Positions 1-8,612 are shown, counted from the first letter of the stretch. The stretch is 64,000 nt of DNA from Exiguobacterium undae DSM 14481 (GCF_000620805.1 NZ_KK211187.1:1536398-1600397), one strand, 5' to 3'. The notes: generated from the sequence alone by a model not told the origin. A program made the numbers and translations.

Positions 1-2
1 CG

Positions 3-857
3 CGCATAAGTGCAGAGACACGCGTCTCCACTCAGGACGAACTCCGTCCAATCATCGCTTCGTTACAAGTGTTGGAGCAAAAGACGACCTATACGTTCGT
101 CGACGCGATGCTCGTCATGTTACGCGAAGGACTGGAAGCCTTGTTGATCATCAGTGCCCTCGTTGCCTTCACCCGAAAAGCAGGCATCAAGGGGGAACGG
201 TTGATTTGGAGCGGAGCGGTCGTCGGATTACTTGCCAGTGGCGGTCTTGCGCTCCTGATTCAATCGTTTTTTTCAACGGCACTCGCCGGTGTCGGACGGG
301 AGCAGATTGAGGGATGGACCGGTCTTGTTGCCGTCTTGATGATGTTAGTCGTCGGTTCATGGCTGCATTCGAAGACGGTCCTGACGTCCCGGAAAGGCCA
401 ACTCGCGACAGCGTTTGTCGGACGTTCGTTGTTTGCCGTCAGTTTCTTGACGATTTTCCGGGAAGGAGCGGAGACTCTGCTGTTTTATGCGGGGATGGCT
501 CCTGCGATGACACCACTCGCTTTGACGAGCGGCATTTTACTCGCGATCGGTCTGATCACCGTCGTGTCGGTCGCCGTGATTTATTTCGGTGTCCGTCTGC
601 CGATTAACCGTCTGTTTTTGGCAGCGACAATCTTGATTTACGTCATGGCCTTTAAAATACTCGGTGCCAGCTTGCATGCTCTGCAATTGACGGGCAGTGT
701 GTCGATGCATGTTCTCACATCCGTTCCGTCCGTGCCCTGGCTCGGGTTTTACCCGACGTATGAGACAATCCTCCCGCAGGCGGCCCTCGGCCTGTTTATT
801 ATTGTGACGGTGATTTGGAAACGGCAGTCGGCCGTGCGGTTACGACAAGCCGGTTAA
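3..857 (+). CDS. FTR1/EfeU-family iron permease (5' end outside window)
   Basis: C-terminal membrane part of a high-affinity ferrous iron permease. The reading frame is open to the left edge of the window, so the start and any extracytoplasmic N-terminal domain are missing. The family signature REGxE occurs twice: REGLE at about residue 41 and REGAE at about residue 153 of the visible part. In FTR1/EfeU these glutamates lie in membrane helices and bind iron. About seven hydrophobic segments follow one another, which fits the family. Bacillales homologues (YwbL) carry a long N-terminal region and work with EfeO/EfeB-type partners, which would lie upstream. The family call is firm; the substrate is inferred. 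Confidence 0.85.
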   Translation, partial: RISAETRVSTQDELRPIIASLQVLEQKTTYTFVDAMLVMLREGLEALLIISALVAFTRKAGIKGERLIWSGAVVGLLASGGLALLIQSFFSTALAGVGREQIEGWTGLVAVLMMLVVGSWLHSKTVLTSRKGQLATAFVGRSLFAVSFLTIFREGAETLLFYAGMAPAMTPLALTSGILLAIGLITVVSVAVIYFGVRLPINRLFLAATILIYVMAFKILGASLHALQLTGSVSMHVLTSVPSVPWLGFYPTYETILPQAALGLFIIVTVIWKRQSAVRLRQAG

Positions 858-874
858 CTCATTTTTCGATTCAT

Positions 875-899
875 GTTTTATTCATTATGTTTCGGGAAT
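875..899 (+). promoter_or_regulatory. Sigma-B type promoter of the YflT-domain gene
   Basis: GTTTTA at 875-880, 13-nt spacer, GGGAAT at 894-899. This matches the sigma-B consensus (GTTTAA, 12-15 nt, GGGTAT/GGGAAT) and sits about 50 bp before the start codon of a general-stress protein. Confidence 0.7.
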
Positions 900-950
900 A
901 ACTTTATATCGAGAGTAGATTGTTCGCTCGCATGAAGGAGAGGAAACAAC

Positions 951-1412
951 ATGATTGAAACACGAATCGTCCGTAACATGACAGCCGTTGACGCAGAAGT
1001 GACAAGTCTGAAATCAAGCGGTTATTCGAATAAACAAATTTACATTTTTGCAAAAGACGAAGAGTTAGCCGAACGAATCGCGAATGATACGCAGACACTC
1101 GCTTATCGGGTGACGAAAAAATCATTTTTCGAGACGCTGATGTCAACGGTCCGCAGCAACCGAAAAGACCGGATTGCCCAGTTATCGGAACTTGGGATGA
1201 CGAAGGATGTCGCCGAAGATCTCGAGGATGAAGTTCGTCACGGTCGAATCGTCATCGTCGGGTCAAAATCTGATTTGCTCAATCCAGCGTTTGCTGCATC
1301 CTACGTCGTGGATGAAGCGACAGATTACGGCGCAGGTGTCCCGAAACTGGAAGAGGAAGAGACGACAACAACCCTACCGGCCGACCAGAACGTGAAATTA
1401 AAGGACGAATAA
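951..1412 (+). CDS. YflT-domain general stress protein
   Basis: Soluble 153-residue protein of the heat-induced stress protein YflT family. The N-terminal half (about residues 1-100) has the family pattern of a strand ending at IYIFAKDEELAERIA followed by charged helices. The C-terminal tail is acidic and Thr-rich. An AAGGAGAGG site 8 nt upstream supports the ATG. The gene has its own sigma-B type promoter and ends in a hairpin terminator, so it is monocistronic. YflT-family proteins belong to the general stress regulon in Bacillus; their biochemical role is unknown. Confidence 0.8.
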   Translation: MIETRIVRNMTAVDAEVTSLKSSGYSNKQIYIFAKDEELAERIANDTQTLAYRVTKKSFFETLMSTVRSNRKDRIAQLSELGMTKDVAEDLEDEVRHGRIVIVGSKSDLLNPAFAASYVVDEATDYGAGVPKLEEEETTTTLPADQNVKLKDE

Positions 1413-1424
1413 ATTTCGTCAACT

Positions 1425-1459
1425 AAAAAAGGAGGACGCTGACGGCGTCTTCCTTTTTT
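1425..1459. terminator. Bidirectional terminator
   Basis: A-tract, GGAGGACGC stem pairing with GGCGTCTTCC, then T6. It serves the stress gene on the left and the convergent YolD-like gene on the right. Confidence 0.75.
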
Positions 1460-1784
1460 AAATGGATTCCCGTATAGCAAGCAGACTGTCGAAAGTAATC
1501 CGGCGGTATAATCCCGTCGAGGTTTTAAGTTCAATTAAACCACGGGCATGAAACAGGGTGGTGACCGAGCCGGTTAAGGCGGTCGCGTTGCCATGCTGTA
1601 AGTAATCAATCGTCATCGTTCGACCAGTTCGAATCGCGTCTTCTAACATCCGCTGAAAAACAATCTTCGTTTGTGCCGTCGGTAAAACAGGATGCGTTTT
1701 GTACAAGTGTTCCAACTGCAGAATATGATTCCGGGTCGTACGTTGTCGCCACTTCCGCTCCGTTCGTTTTTTGGACTGTAACAC
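1458..1784 (-). CDS. YolD-like family protein
   Basis: A 108-residue soluble protein. The C-terminal half (residues about 55-105) fits the YolD-like family pattern: a strand with MTIDYLQHG, a Gly-containing turn, and a final strand ITFDSLLAI. The N-terminus is basic. I chose the GTG start at 1784 because GGAGGTGG lies 5 nt upstream; no ATG is suitably placed. YolD proteins often accompany Y-family polymerases, but no polymerase is present here. The family call rests on pattern resemblance only. Confidence 0.5.
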   Translation of the reverse strand: MLQSKKRTERKWRQRTTRNHILQLEHLYKTHPVLPTAQTKIVFQRMLEDAIRTGRTMTIDYLQHGNATALTGSVTTLFHARGLIELKTSTGLYRRITFDSLLAIRESI

Positions 1785-1980
1785 GTCGCTCCACCTCCGA
1801 TTGAATCGTTTGAATGTAGATGAACCATTGCATCAAAATATTCCCTGTTTATTTTGGAAATAAACACCGTTTACAGAGAAGCAGCTCCGATTGTCAGGTT
1901 GTTGGTCAGCGAATGGTTTTGAATACTCGATTTGCGGAAAAAGACTAGGAGTACGCCAGGAACAGAGGAGGAAATGTCTG

Positions 1981-2649
1981 ATGGAACGCAGTACGTTAAT
2001 CGCACTCGAAAAACACATATACGCCATTCATCTCGAATTGGACGGCATTGCACGCTTGATCACCAAACAATTGTTACATCTCAGTCAAGTAGCGGGCTCA
2101 GTCGAACATTTTCGACGGATGAGCTTTGATCTCTACAAAAAGCGGGAAACACTGGACCGGATCGCACCACAGGTCTTGTACGAGACGGCACTTGATTACG
2201 AAGATTTTTTGGAAGAAGAGTTTGATAATGTCCCTGCTTCATGGGCATTGTCCACAGACGAAGCCGAGGCGCTGGATCAATTATGGTGGTTCGAGTTTTT
2301 CCGGATTCAAGCCGAAATGGAAGACTGGCTGAGCTTGTACTTGATCCGGCGGATTCGGGAGGACATCCGTTACGTCCCTCCGGTCATCGAAAAAAATGCC
2401 TACGCACTCTCCGACGACGCCCGGCATGTCTTCTGGCGTCTGTTGCAACGGTCGGTCGCCAAACCGTCCTCGAAAATCAAGGCCAATCAACTTTCCTGCC
2501 GGATGGGAATTACAGAAATCGCCCGTTATGCCCGCTTTAGCCTGGAGCGGACGCAGCTCGCGATCGAAGAGCTGACGGCACGAGGCATCATCTCGATCGA
2601 AGAAGACGATGAAAAATTGAAGTTACGTGTCCGCCTTCAAGTGATTTAA
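1981..2649 (+). CDS. Unknown protein with C-terminal winged-helix-like segment
   Basis: A 222-residue cytoplasmic protein that I do not recognise. The first 150 residues are predicted alpha-helical, with several Trp and many charged residues. Residues about 165-215 look like a winged helix: MGITEIARYARFSLERT as the helix-turn-helix, then a helix and the hairpin IISIEEDDEKLKL. I chose the ATG at 1981 because of the GAGGAGG site 9 nt upstream. The 3' end overlaps the convergent hydrolase gene by 27 bp. It could be a replication-initiator-like or regulatory DNA-binding protein; nothing here settles that. Confidence 0.6.
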   Translation: MERSTLIALEKHIYAIHLELDGIARLITKQLLHLSQVAGSVEHFRRMSFDLYKKRETLDRIAPQVLYETALDYEDFLEEEFDNVPASWALSTDEAEALDQLWWFEFFRIQAEMEDWLSLYLIRRIREDIRYVPPVIEKNAYALSDDARHVFWRLLQRSVAKPSSKIKANQLSCRMGITEIARYARFSLERTQLAIEELTARGIISIEEDDEKLKLRVRLQVI

Positions 2650-3483
2650 ACCGATGAACCGTTCAATCATCCGTTCGTCGTGACGGGCGGAAGGGCCAAT
2701 CCAGATGAGATGTCCCGGACTCTTCGATTCAATGAACTGGGCATGGGGAATGGCGCGTCGTGCATACAGCGCATGTTCAAACGGAACCGCCCGGTCTGCC
2801 TTCGAATGGACGATCAAGACCGGACATGTGATGTCACGTAACGTCTGGCGCTCAATCTGTTGGGTCAAGTCAAACAGGACACCCCGTCCCGGACCATTCT
2901 GAAGCCCGACTTGATAAAGCAGCTCCTCGTCAGCCCCGTTTAATTGGAGCCGGATGTCTTCCCGTTGCAAGAGACTGGTCATCTCGACCATCCGCACGGA
3001 GGCTTCTTGCGGGAATTTGATCAACTTATCTTTGACATAGTGCCACAACAGCTGCTGGATGAGTTGTAAAGGGCGTTGTAACAACGGTTGAATGAGCCAC
3101 GCCTGATAGGGTAAGGAGATCTGGTGCGTCATTGCGCAGGCCAGGACAAGGGAACGTACGGCGGGATTGTTGCTTGCGAGCGCCAGAGCAGTCGGTCCGC
3201 CGGCCGAGATGCCGTAAACGGTATATTGTGTAATGTGGCGTGACGCCATCCAGCCTTGATAAAAGGCTGCCAGTTCTGCCGGAGACGCCGCCAATTGGAG
3301 CGGCGTTTTTCCATATCCGGGACGAGACGGGACGATTACCCGATACCCCGCTTCGATCAATCGTTCGACATGATACACTTCCCGGTAATCGGACTGGGTC
3401 CCGTGAATCAACAGGACAACCGGACCGGTTCCGCTGTCCCGATAATCAAATTGTTGGTCGTTCCAATCGGCGATATGCTGCAT
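2623..3483 (-). CDS. Alpha/beta-fold hydrolase
   Basis: A 286-residue alpha/beta hydrolase without a signal peptide. The triad is visible: nucleophile Ser93 in GISAGG, Asp230 in SKADRAVP and His258 in SPGHLIW. The oxyanion-hole strand reads LLIHGT (residues 25-30). The substrate cannot be inferred. It is transcribed alone toward the unknown HTH-like gene, with overlapping 3' ends. Confidence 0.8.
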   Translation of the reverse strand: MQHIADWNDQQFDYRDSGTGPVVLLIHGTQSDYREVYHVERLIEAGYRVIVPSRPGYGKTPLQLAASPAELAAFYQGWMASRHITQYTVYGISAGGPTALALASNNPAVRSLVLACAMTHQISLPYQAWLIQPLLQRPLQLIQQLLWHYVKDKLIKFPQEASVRMVEMTSLLQREDIRLQLNGADEELLYQVGLQNGPGRGVLFDLTQQIERQTLRDITCPVLIVHSKADRAVPFEHALYARRAIPHAQFIESKSPGHLIWIGPSARHDERMIERFIGLNHLKADT

Positions 3484-3595
3484 CCAAATTCTCCTATCTC
3501 TTAAATTTTTCCAAATTATTGTTAATCTTCTTTCCTAATTAAGGTATAATCCAATTATAATCAAACATCTTACAGATAGGAAATGAGGATGCCCT

Positions 3596-4600
3596 GTGCC
3601 TAATGAAAAATTATCCAATCGTGACCGGTTATTAGCGGTCCGTGACATTTTTGAACAATATTCGGATGAAGAAGAGACATTGACGTTGGAAGAATTGAGT
3701 ACGGAGCTGTCGAAGCGGGGACTGATCGAAAAACTGTCCCGCAAGTCGCTGAAAGAAGACATTGCGGCGCTGGCCAAATCCGGCTTTGACATCGTCGCCG
3801 AGGAAACCAAAAACGGGTTGGCGATTCCATACCATCTTGTCAGTCGTCCGTTTGAGTACCATCACCTGCGCCTGTTGGTTGATGCGATCGCCAGTGCGAA
3901 GTTCATTTCCGAGAGCGAAACGCAGATTCTCGTTCGTAACATCCATTCCTTGACGAGTAAGCGACTGGCGGAAACACTGAATCCGGTCATCCATACCGTC
4001 AAGAAACCAAAAGGCGTCATCCCGTTTTCGATCGACACCATCCAAAAAGCAATCATTGATCAGGATATCATCCGCTTCCAGTACCAAGGGAAGTTCAACG
4101 AGCGGACACGGAAGTTCGAATTGCGTAAAGACGGTGATTATTACTTCGTGACACCGGCGCATCTGATCGTCGACAACGGCAATTATTATCTAATCGGTCG
4201 GGATGAACGGGTTGAACAAATCCGGACTTACCGCGTCGACCGGATCGTCAACTGCAGTGTCTTTGAACCCGCCCAGACACCAGTGCATGTCGAACCAACC
4301 TATTTGAGTAACATGTTTAATATGTATGGAGGGGAGAATGAACAGTTGACCTTGAAGTTCCATGAAAGTGTCATGCCGACGGTCGTTGATCGTTTTGGAA
4401 CGGACATTCGTTGCCGTCGGATCGAGGACGATTGGTTTGAAGTCAAGGTCAGTGCCTTATTCTCCCTAGGATTCATGATGTGGTTGATTCAATTCGCGGA
4501 GCAGGCTGAAATTCTGGAACCGGTCGAATGCCGAGAAGCCTTTAAGGTAAAAGTGACTGAACTGGCGAAAGTGTATCAAACACGGTCCATCGCGCATTAA
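3596..4600 (+). CDS. WYL-domain transcriptional regulator
   Basis: A 334-residue regulator. Residues 1-75 form a winged helix of the DeoR/YafY type, containing a helix-turn-helix around SRKSLKEDIAALAKSGF. Residues about 135-220 match the WYL ligand-sensing domain (IIRFQYQGK..., YYFVTPAHLIVDNGNYYLIGRDE-type strand pair), followed by the C-terminal WCX-like extension. WYL regulators often bind nucleic-acid or nucleotide-like ligands. The GTG start at 3596 is supported by a GAGGA site 7 nt upstream. No neighbouring target gene is obvious; a three-helix membrane protein follows downstream. Confidence 0.8.
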   Translation: MPNEKLSNRDRLLAVRDIFEQYSDEEETLTLEELSTELSKRGLIEKLSRKSLKEDIAALAKSGFDIVAEETKNGLAIPYHLVSRPFEYHHLRLLVDAIASAKFISESETQILVRNIHSLTSKRLAETLNPVIHTVKKPKGVIPFSIDTIQKAIIDQDIIRFQYQGKFNERTRKFELRKDGDYYFVTPAHLIVDNGNYYLIGRDERVEQIRTYRVDRIVNCSVFEPAQTPVHVEPTYLSNMFNMYGGENEQLTLKFHESVMPTVVDRFGTDIRCRRIEDDWFEVKVSALFSLGFMMWLIQFAEQAEILEPVECREAFKVKVTELAKVYQTRSIAH

Positions 4601-4627
4601 ATCGAGTGGGAACGGATTCAACAGGAA

Positions 4628-4667
4628 AGAGACTGTCATCTGACAAAACAGATGCCGGTCTTTTTTG
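4628..4667 (+). terminator. Terminator of the WYL regulator gene
   Basis: GACTG-TCATCTG pairs imperfectly with CAGATG-CCGGTC around a 6-nt loop and is followed by T6. Confidence 0.6.
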
Positions 4668-4759
4668 TCGTTTTTTGTCGTATATTCATATTTGAATATT
4701 TTTAGCCGTTTTTTCCGACTACCATTAAGGATATCTTATCTTTTCGTAGGAGGGACCGC

Positions 4760-5086
4760 ATGCAACACATGGAAAAACCACGGATGGGAAGCTTTATTGC
4801 TGGGGTATCGTACCTCCTCTTTATTTGCTTGTCCTATACGACATGGTACTTATTATCAATTTTTGGGTTTAATCTCATCTTCAGTTCCGAATTACTCCTG
4901 TCAATGGACTTGGTAGTGTTTGGTTTCAGTCCTTTGTTTGCACTGGGAATCACGATGTTCTCCTTGAGCGTGCTGAAGCGTCACGGTCAACCGAAATTTG
5001 CGCCGTACATATTGCTTGTCTATAGTGTCGCGACCAGCGTCTTGATTTATTACTCTGTCATCTACTCGATTTTACCGCGCATCTAA
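4760..5086 (+). CDS. Small three-helix membrane protein
   Basis: A 108-residue integral membrane protein with three hydrophobic segments at about residues 13-35, 48-70 and 82-105. No family is recognised. TAGGAGGGA 5 nt upstream supports the ATG at 4760. A perfect small palindrome at 4682-4699 (ATATTCA, 4 nt, TGAATAT) lies in its upstream region and may be an operator. The gene stands alone between two terminators. Confidence 0.65.
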   Translation: MQHMEKPRMGSFIAGVSYLLFICLSYTTWYLLSIFGFNLIFSSELLLSMDLVVFGFSPLFALGITMFSLSVLKRHGQPKFAPYILLVYSVATSVLIYYSVIYSILPRI

Positions 5087-5102
5087 CGAGGCTTGCATGG
5101 GC

Positions 5103-5132
5103 TTGTCATTTGGAATATGCTACGTGTATAGC
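5103..5132 (+). promoter_or_regulatory. Sigma-A type promoter of the 36-residue membrane peptide
   Basis: TTGTCA at 5103-5108, 18-nt spacer, TATAGC at 5127-5132, about 22 bp before the start codon. Confidence 0.45.
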
Positions 5133-5154
5133 ATTCATTTGAGGAGGGGATACG

Positions 5155-5265
5155 ATGAATACACAGTATATCCTAGACTGGATGCCGCTTGTTCTTCCAG
5201 TCGCTGCCATCGTCTTTATTGTCATCATTGCGCGTAAAGCATCGAAGATCGATGCAGATAAATAA
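5155..5265 (+). CDS. Single-pass small membrane protein (36 residues)
   Basis: A 36-residue protein with a short polar N-terminus, one hydrophobic helix (residues 11-26, rich in V, I, L and A) and a positively charged C-terminus ARKASKIDADK. GAGGAGGGG lies 5 nt before the ATG. A plausible sigma-A promoter precedes it and a hairpin terminator follows, so it looks like a complete small gene. By the positive-inside rule the C-terminus would be cytoplasmic. Function unknown. Confidence 0.6.
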   Translation: MNTQYILDWMPLVLPVAAIVFIVIIARKASKIDADK

Positions 5266-5302
5266 AAGACTCTTCTTCGGAGTTGTTTCAGGCTGAAGAA
5301 AA

Positions 5303-5341
5303 GGTGCACTCTCTCTTAACGAGAAGGAGGGCACTTTTTTT
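5303..5341 (+). terminator. Terminator after the small membrane protein gene
   Basis: GTGC...CTCTCTT pairs imperfectly with GAAGGAG..GCAC and is followed by T7. Confidence 0.6.
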
Positions 5342-5414
5342 ATTTGTCTCAACGCCGTACTGGGATCAGTAGCGCGTCGCTACAAGTGTCTTCTTGATGC
5401 CTGACACACCATAT

Positions 5415-5466
5415 AAAAGACCCGAACACCTGAAAGGGATCATCCTCTCAGACGTTTAGGTCTTTT
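5415..5466 (-). terminator. Terminator after the SDR remnant
   Basis: AAAAGACC pairs with GGTCTTTT around a long internal loop, immediately downstream (minus strand) of the remnant's stop codon. Confidence 0.4.
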
Positions 5467-5468
5467 GG

Positions 5469-5627
5469 TTAATCGAGTTGTTTCGTCGGGGCCAGGACGA
5501 TTTCCCGGATGTTGACATGTTGTGGCTGCTCGAAGGCGAACAGGACCGTATCGGCGACGACTTGCGGATCCAGCATTCCAATCCTCGACGCGATTTGCGA
5601 CTGGGGTCTTGCGACAACACCGCGGAA
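5469..5627 (-). pseudogene. C-terminal remnant of a short-chain dehydrogenase (SDR)
   Basis: A minus-strand frame of about 52 codons, open from an in-frame TGA at 5628 and ending with TAA at 5469-5471, reads as the C-terminus of a classical SDR. The end has VVADTVLFAFEQP, HVNIREIVLAPTKQLD. This pattern (…IADTVLFAL..P.HVNINEI…P) is typical of YdfG-like SDRs. The Rossmann fold, the NNAG motif and the catalytic YxxxK are absent, so only the last quarter of a gene remains. A terminator-like hairpin still follows it. Family recognition is by eye. Confidence 0.6.
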
Positions 5628-5653
5628 TCAATTGATGCGTACTTTATGCGACG

Positions 5654-5682
5654 AAGCCCCTGCTCGGTGAGCAAGGGCTTTT
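5654..5682 (-). terminator. Hairpin after the DUF58-operon membrane protein gene
   Basis: GCCCTTGCTC, 3 nt, GAGCAGGGGC on the minus strand, starting right after the stop codon at 5684. The T-tract on the minus strand is poor. Confidence 0.5.
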
Positions 5683-5683
5683 G

Positions 5684-6658
5684 TCAGCGTTCGATTTGTT
5701 CCCGTACTAACCGGCGGAAGGTCTGAATATCATAAGCCGGTTCACTCGGACTGAACTCGATCCCGTCAATCAAACGGGCATTGTGCAACGCATCAGGGAA
5801 CTCGATGCGCGATAACCACTCAAACGTCGTCTCCTCATGACGCCGCGGGAAGGCTTGTTCGAGCTGCGATGCGATCTTTAACAGCGGATGATGACTGTGA
5901 CGCTTCGGAGCACGCGCACGCGTCTGTTTTGGACGCTGGACGGTTTGTTCCAGCTCGATGTGTACGACTTGCCGTTTCCGGATGACGTAGAGCGTGACAG
6001 CGGCGAGGATCACCGTCACGATGACGAGCACGACCCAGATCCAATTGGATGTACCGGCGTCGACTGTCGAGCGTCCGACGTTTTGAACACCTTTGATGTT
6101 TTCGAGCCCCATCGCTTTGTTCGTCATCTGATCGGCCTCTCGTCCGATCGGTTCCGTCCAGAGAAACAGTGACCCGAACGCTTCGAATATCGGACGAATC
6201 CAGCTCGTGACGGAACCGAACAACGCTTCCTTCATAAAGCGGAACATCCCTGCAAGAATTAGCCCTCCGCCCAGCATCAGAGCAATCGTTGGGAAGATTC
6301 TCCGCCATTCCGTCATGTACGTAACGACGAATGGATAGGCGACGACAAGGAATAAGAGTACCAAGGCGCCCGGCGGCGGTATCATTCCGGGGAAGAGAAT
6401 CATCATGATACCAATCACGAGGGCACTCACCGCATAGCGCCAGACAGACTCGACCGTATCAAGAAACGCTGTCCACGTGACGAAGACGAGCGCCAGGACA
6501 CTTGCGGCCGGAGAAAGAAAGAACAACAGTCCAGCTGCGAGTAGCTGGAGACCAATCCGCAACGGACGATGCGGCACGAAGGCAAGAGCCGGAAAGGCGA
6601 GAGCTGCATACAGCGGAACCGGTAATAAACTTGCAAGGAATATCCACCAGAGAATCAT
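5684..6658 (-). CDS. Membrane protein of the MoxR-DUF58 operon
   Basis: A 324-residue membrane protein. About five hydrophobic segments fill residues 1-150 and another helix lies near residues 205-225. The cytoplasmic C-terminal domain is basic and then helical, resembling the DUF4129-like tail found at the end of transglutaminase-type proteins in such operons. No transglutaminase Cys-His-Asp triad is seen. The start codon overlaps the stop codon of the DUF58 gene (ATGA), which shows tight coupling. It probably assembles at the membrane with the DUF58 and MoxR proteins. Confidence 0.65.
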   Translation of the reverse strand: MILWWIFLASLLPVPLYAALAFPALAFVPHRPLRIGLQLLAAGLLFFLSPAASVLALVFVTWTAFLDTVESVWRYAVSALVIGIMMILFPGMIPPPGALVLLFLVVAYPFVVTYMTEWRRIFPTIALMLGGGLILAGMFRFMKEALFGSVTSWIRPIFEAFGSLFLWTEPIGREADQMTNKAMGLENIKGVQNVGRSTVDAGTSNWIWVVLVIVTVILAAVTLYVIRKRQVVHIELEQTVQRPKQTRARAPKRHSHHPLLKIASQLEQAFPRRHEETTFEWLSRIEFPDALHNARLIDGIEFSPSEPAYDIQTFRRLVREQIER

Positions 6659-7701
6659 GCGCTCACCCCTTTCTGTCGATGACCGAGATGGATCTCCGCC
6701 GTCGTCGACGGAACGCTGCGCTGCAATCGTTTCGTGAAATAGCGCCGCTCAAGCGGTAAATCGTATTCCGAAATCCGTGCCAGACATTCCATCGTTCGCA
6801 GGAATTGATGTTTTCCTGTACCGGACGGAACATGGTACCACTGACCGGATCGATTGACCATCGAGATCCAGAGGCTGTAAGATGCCCCTTGTTTCTCGAG
6901 CTCTCGGATGATCGTCGCGGCTCTGGACAGCAGTTTCTCGAAGTCGGAGCGAAGCGCGAGTCCGTCTGCTGACAGTCCATCAACGATCACGGCATAATCA
7001 TGGTTTCGCTTCCGGTCATATTGATAGGAATAGAGTTCGTTCGTCTTCGCATAAGCGGACCAATAGATGGATTTCGCATCTCCGGAGTAGGGAACGACGG
7101 AGTGAAAGCTTGACCGGTCCGTGAACGGGCTGGATCGATCAATCGTCTCACCAGGAATCATCTGCTCGTTCCATTCTACAGAAGCGGGGGCAAAGTCAGG
7201 AAAGACATGCCCGAGTTCCTGAATGTCTTGTGTCACATAGACCGTCATCAGATGAAACGGGTCTGAAATCATGACGTCAAACGATTGGATGCGGATCGTT
7301 CCTCGGTGGGCAGCGAGGACATCAATTGAAAACGGGACAACCGACTGTTTCCCGACATACAAGTGTTGACGCCAAAACTGACTGCTTGCTTCCGCAATCT
7401 GAATCTGATCCCCAAGCAAACCGGAAACTGTGATTCGCCCGAGCGGCAACTTCGTCGTATTCGTCAATTCGAAGGGAATCTGGATTTCTTCATCCCGGAA
7501 AGCGCGGACGGTCTCAAGAAGACGAACTTGAATCCGCTTTGCCAGATATTCGAGATAAAGCGGCATCAACCAGCCGTATAACGTATAAGCGAGCAATATG
7601 GCTGCAATCCAGACGGAGCCATATAATCCGATGATTAATCCAGTTGCCCCCGTCAACACTAGGATGACCATATGAAAGGATTTTGGTGTGATCAATTGCA
7701 T
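6655..7701 (-). CDS. DUF58 domain protein
   Basis: A 348-residue protein with two N-terminal hydrophobic segments (about residues 12-50), a beta-rich middle, and the DUF58 domain around residues 195-300. The diagnostic stretch has FTDRSSFHSVVPYSGDAKSI followed by YWSAYAKTNELYSYQYD. DUF58 is related to von Willebrand factor A domains and almost always accompanies a MoxR ATPase, as here (2-bp gap). Such MoxR-DUF58 pairs are thought to act as chaperone-like modules for membrane or envelope complexes. Confidence 0.85.
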   Translation of the reverse strand: MQLITPKSFHMVILVLTGATGLIIGLYGSVWIAAILLAYTLYGWLMPLYLEYLAKRIQVRLLETVRAFRDEEIQIPFELTNTTKLPLGRITVSGLLGDQIQIAEASSQFWRQHLYVGKQSVVPFSIDVLAAHRGTIRIQSFDVMISDPFHLMTVYVTQDIQELGHVFPDFAPASVEWNEQMIPGETIDRSSPFTDRSSFHSVVPYSGDAKSIYWSAYAKTNELYSYQYDRKRNHDYAVIVDGLSADGLALRSDFEKLLSRAATIIRELEKQGASYSLWISMVNRSGQWYHVPSGTGKHQFLRTMECLARISEYDLPLERRYFTKRLQRSVPSTTAEIHLGHRQKGVSA

Positions 7702-7703
7702 GC

Positions 7704-8612
7704 TTACACCTCAGTCGGTACAGTCAGCGAATCAAGTACCTGCTGGACAAGTCGTTCGTTCGACAGCTTCAGCGTCGCTTCAAGTGTCAGGACGAGTCGG
7801 TGGGCAAGCAGCGGGGCAGCGAGGTGCTTCACGTCTTCTGGTGTGACGTATGTCCGCTCCTGCATCCACGCACGTGCTTTTGCTGCTTTCAAGAGCGCAA
7901 GCGTCGCCCGGGGGCTTGGTCCAATCTCAACGTCACGATGCGCACGGAGAGCATCACAGACGTCGAGTAAGTAGTTTTCAACGCTGTCCTCGATTGAGAC
8001 GGCGACGACTTCTTCCTTCCAGTCGTTGAGTTGCTCGAGCGGGACTTGAAGTTCAGCTGCTGTGAGATGGACGCCCCGTAATAATGCTTTTTCCGCCTGA
8101 CGCGTAAGGGGGGCGAACGAGAGCTTAAACAAGAAGCGGTCAAGCTGGGCGTGCGGCAGTGGAAATGTTCCTTGTCCATCAAACGGGTTCTGTGTCGCAA
8201 TGACAAGAAAGTGTTGCGGTAACGTATAGGATGTATCCCCAATCGTCACTTGGGCTTCAGCCATCGCCTCGAGTAACGCCGATTGTGTCCGCGGTGTCGT
8301 CCGGTTGATCTCATCGACGAGGACGATGTTCGCAAAAAGAGGACCGAATCGTTGTTCGAACGAGCCCGTGAGCGGATTGAACAGTTCCATTCCAAGCAGA
8401 TCAGTTGGTAACGTATCCGCCGTACATTGAACACGCGAGAATTTCGCTTCAAGTGTCTGTGCGAGTGCCTTGGCCAGTGTCGTTTTCCCTGTTCCCGGCC
8501 GATCTTCGAGCAGAATATGTCCTTCAGCAAGCAAACCCATCAACAAATGGTCAATCACATCGTCCTGACCTAAGACCGATTGTTTAAGTGATGTACGTAA
8601 TGTTTGAAACAT
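7704..8612 (-). CDS. MoxR-family AAA+ ATPase
   Basis: A 302-residue AAA+ ATPase. Walker A is DRPGTGKTT (residues 37-45) and Walker B is IVLVDEINR (96-104), followed by sensor-1 FLVIATQNP and the MoxR-typical LPHAQLDRFLFKL. Length and motif order fit MoxR. It is the first gene of the MoxR-DUF58-membrane protein operon, with a GGGGGA-type site before the ATG. Confidence 0.9.
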   Translation of the reverse strand: MFQTLRTSLKQSVLGQDDVIDHLLMGLLAEGHILLEDRPGTGKTTLAKALAQTLEAKFSRVQCTADTLPTDLLGMELFNPLTGSFEQRFGPLFANIVLVDEINRTTPRTQSALLEAMAEAQVTIGDTSYTLPQHFLVIATQNPFDGQGTFPLPHAQLDRFLFKLSFAPLTRQAEKALLRGVHLTAAELQVPLEQLNDWKEEVVAVSIEDSVENYLLDVCDALRAHRDVEIGPSPRATLALLKAAKARAWMQERTYVTPEDVKHLAAPLLAHRLVLTLEATLKLSNERLVQQVLDSLTVPTEV

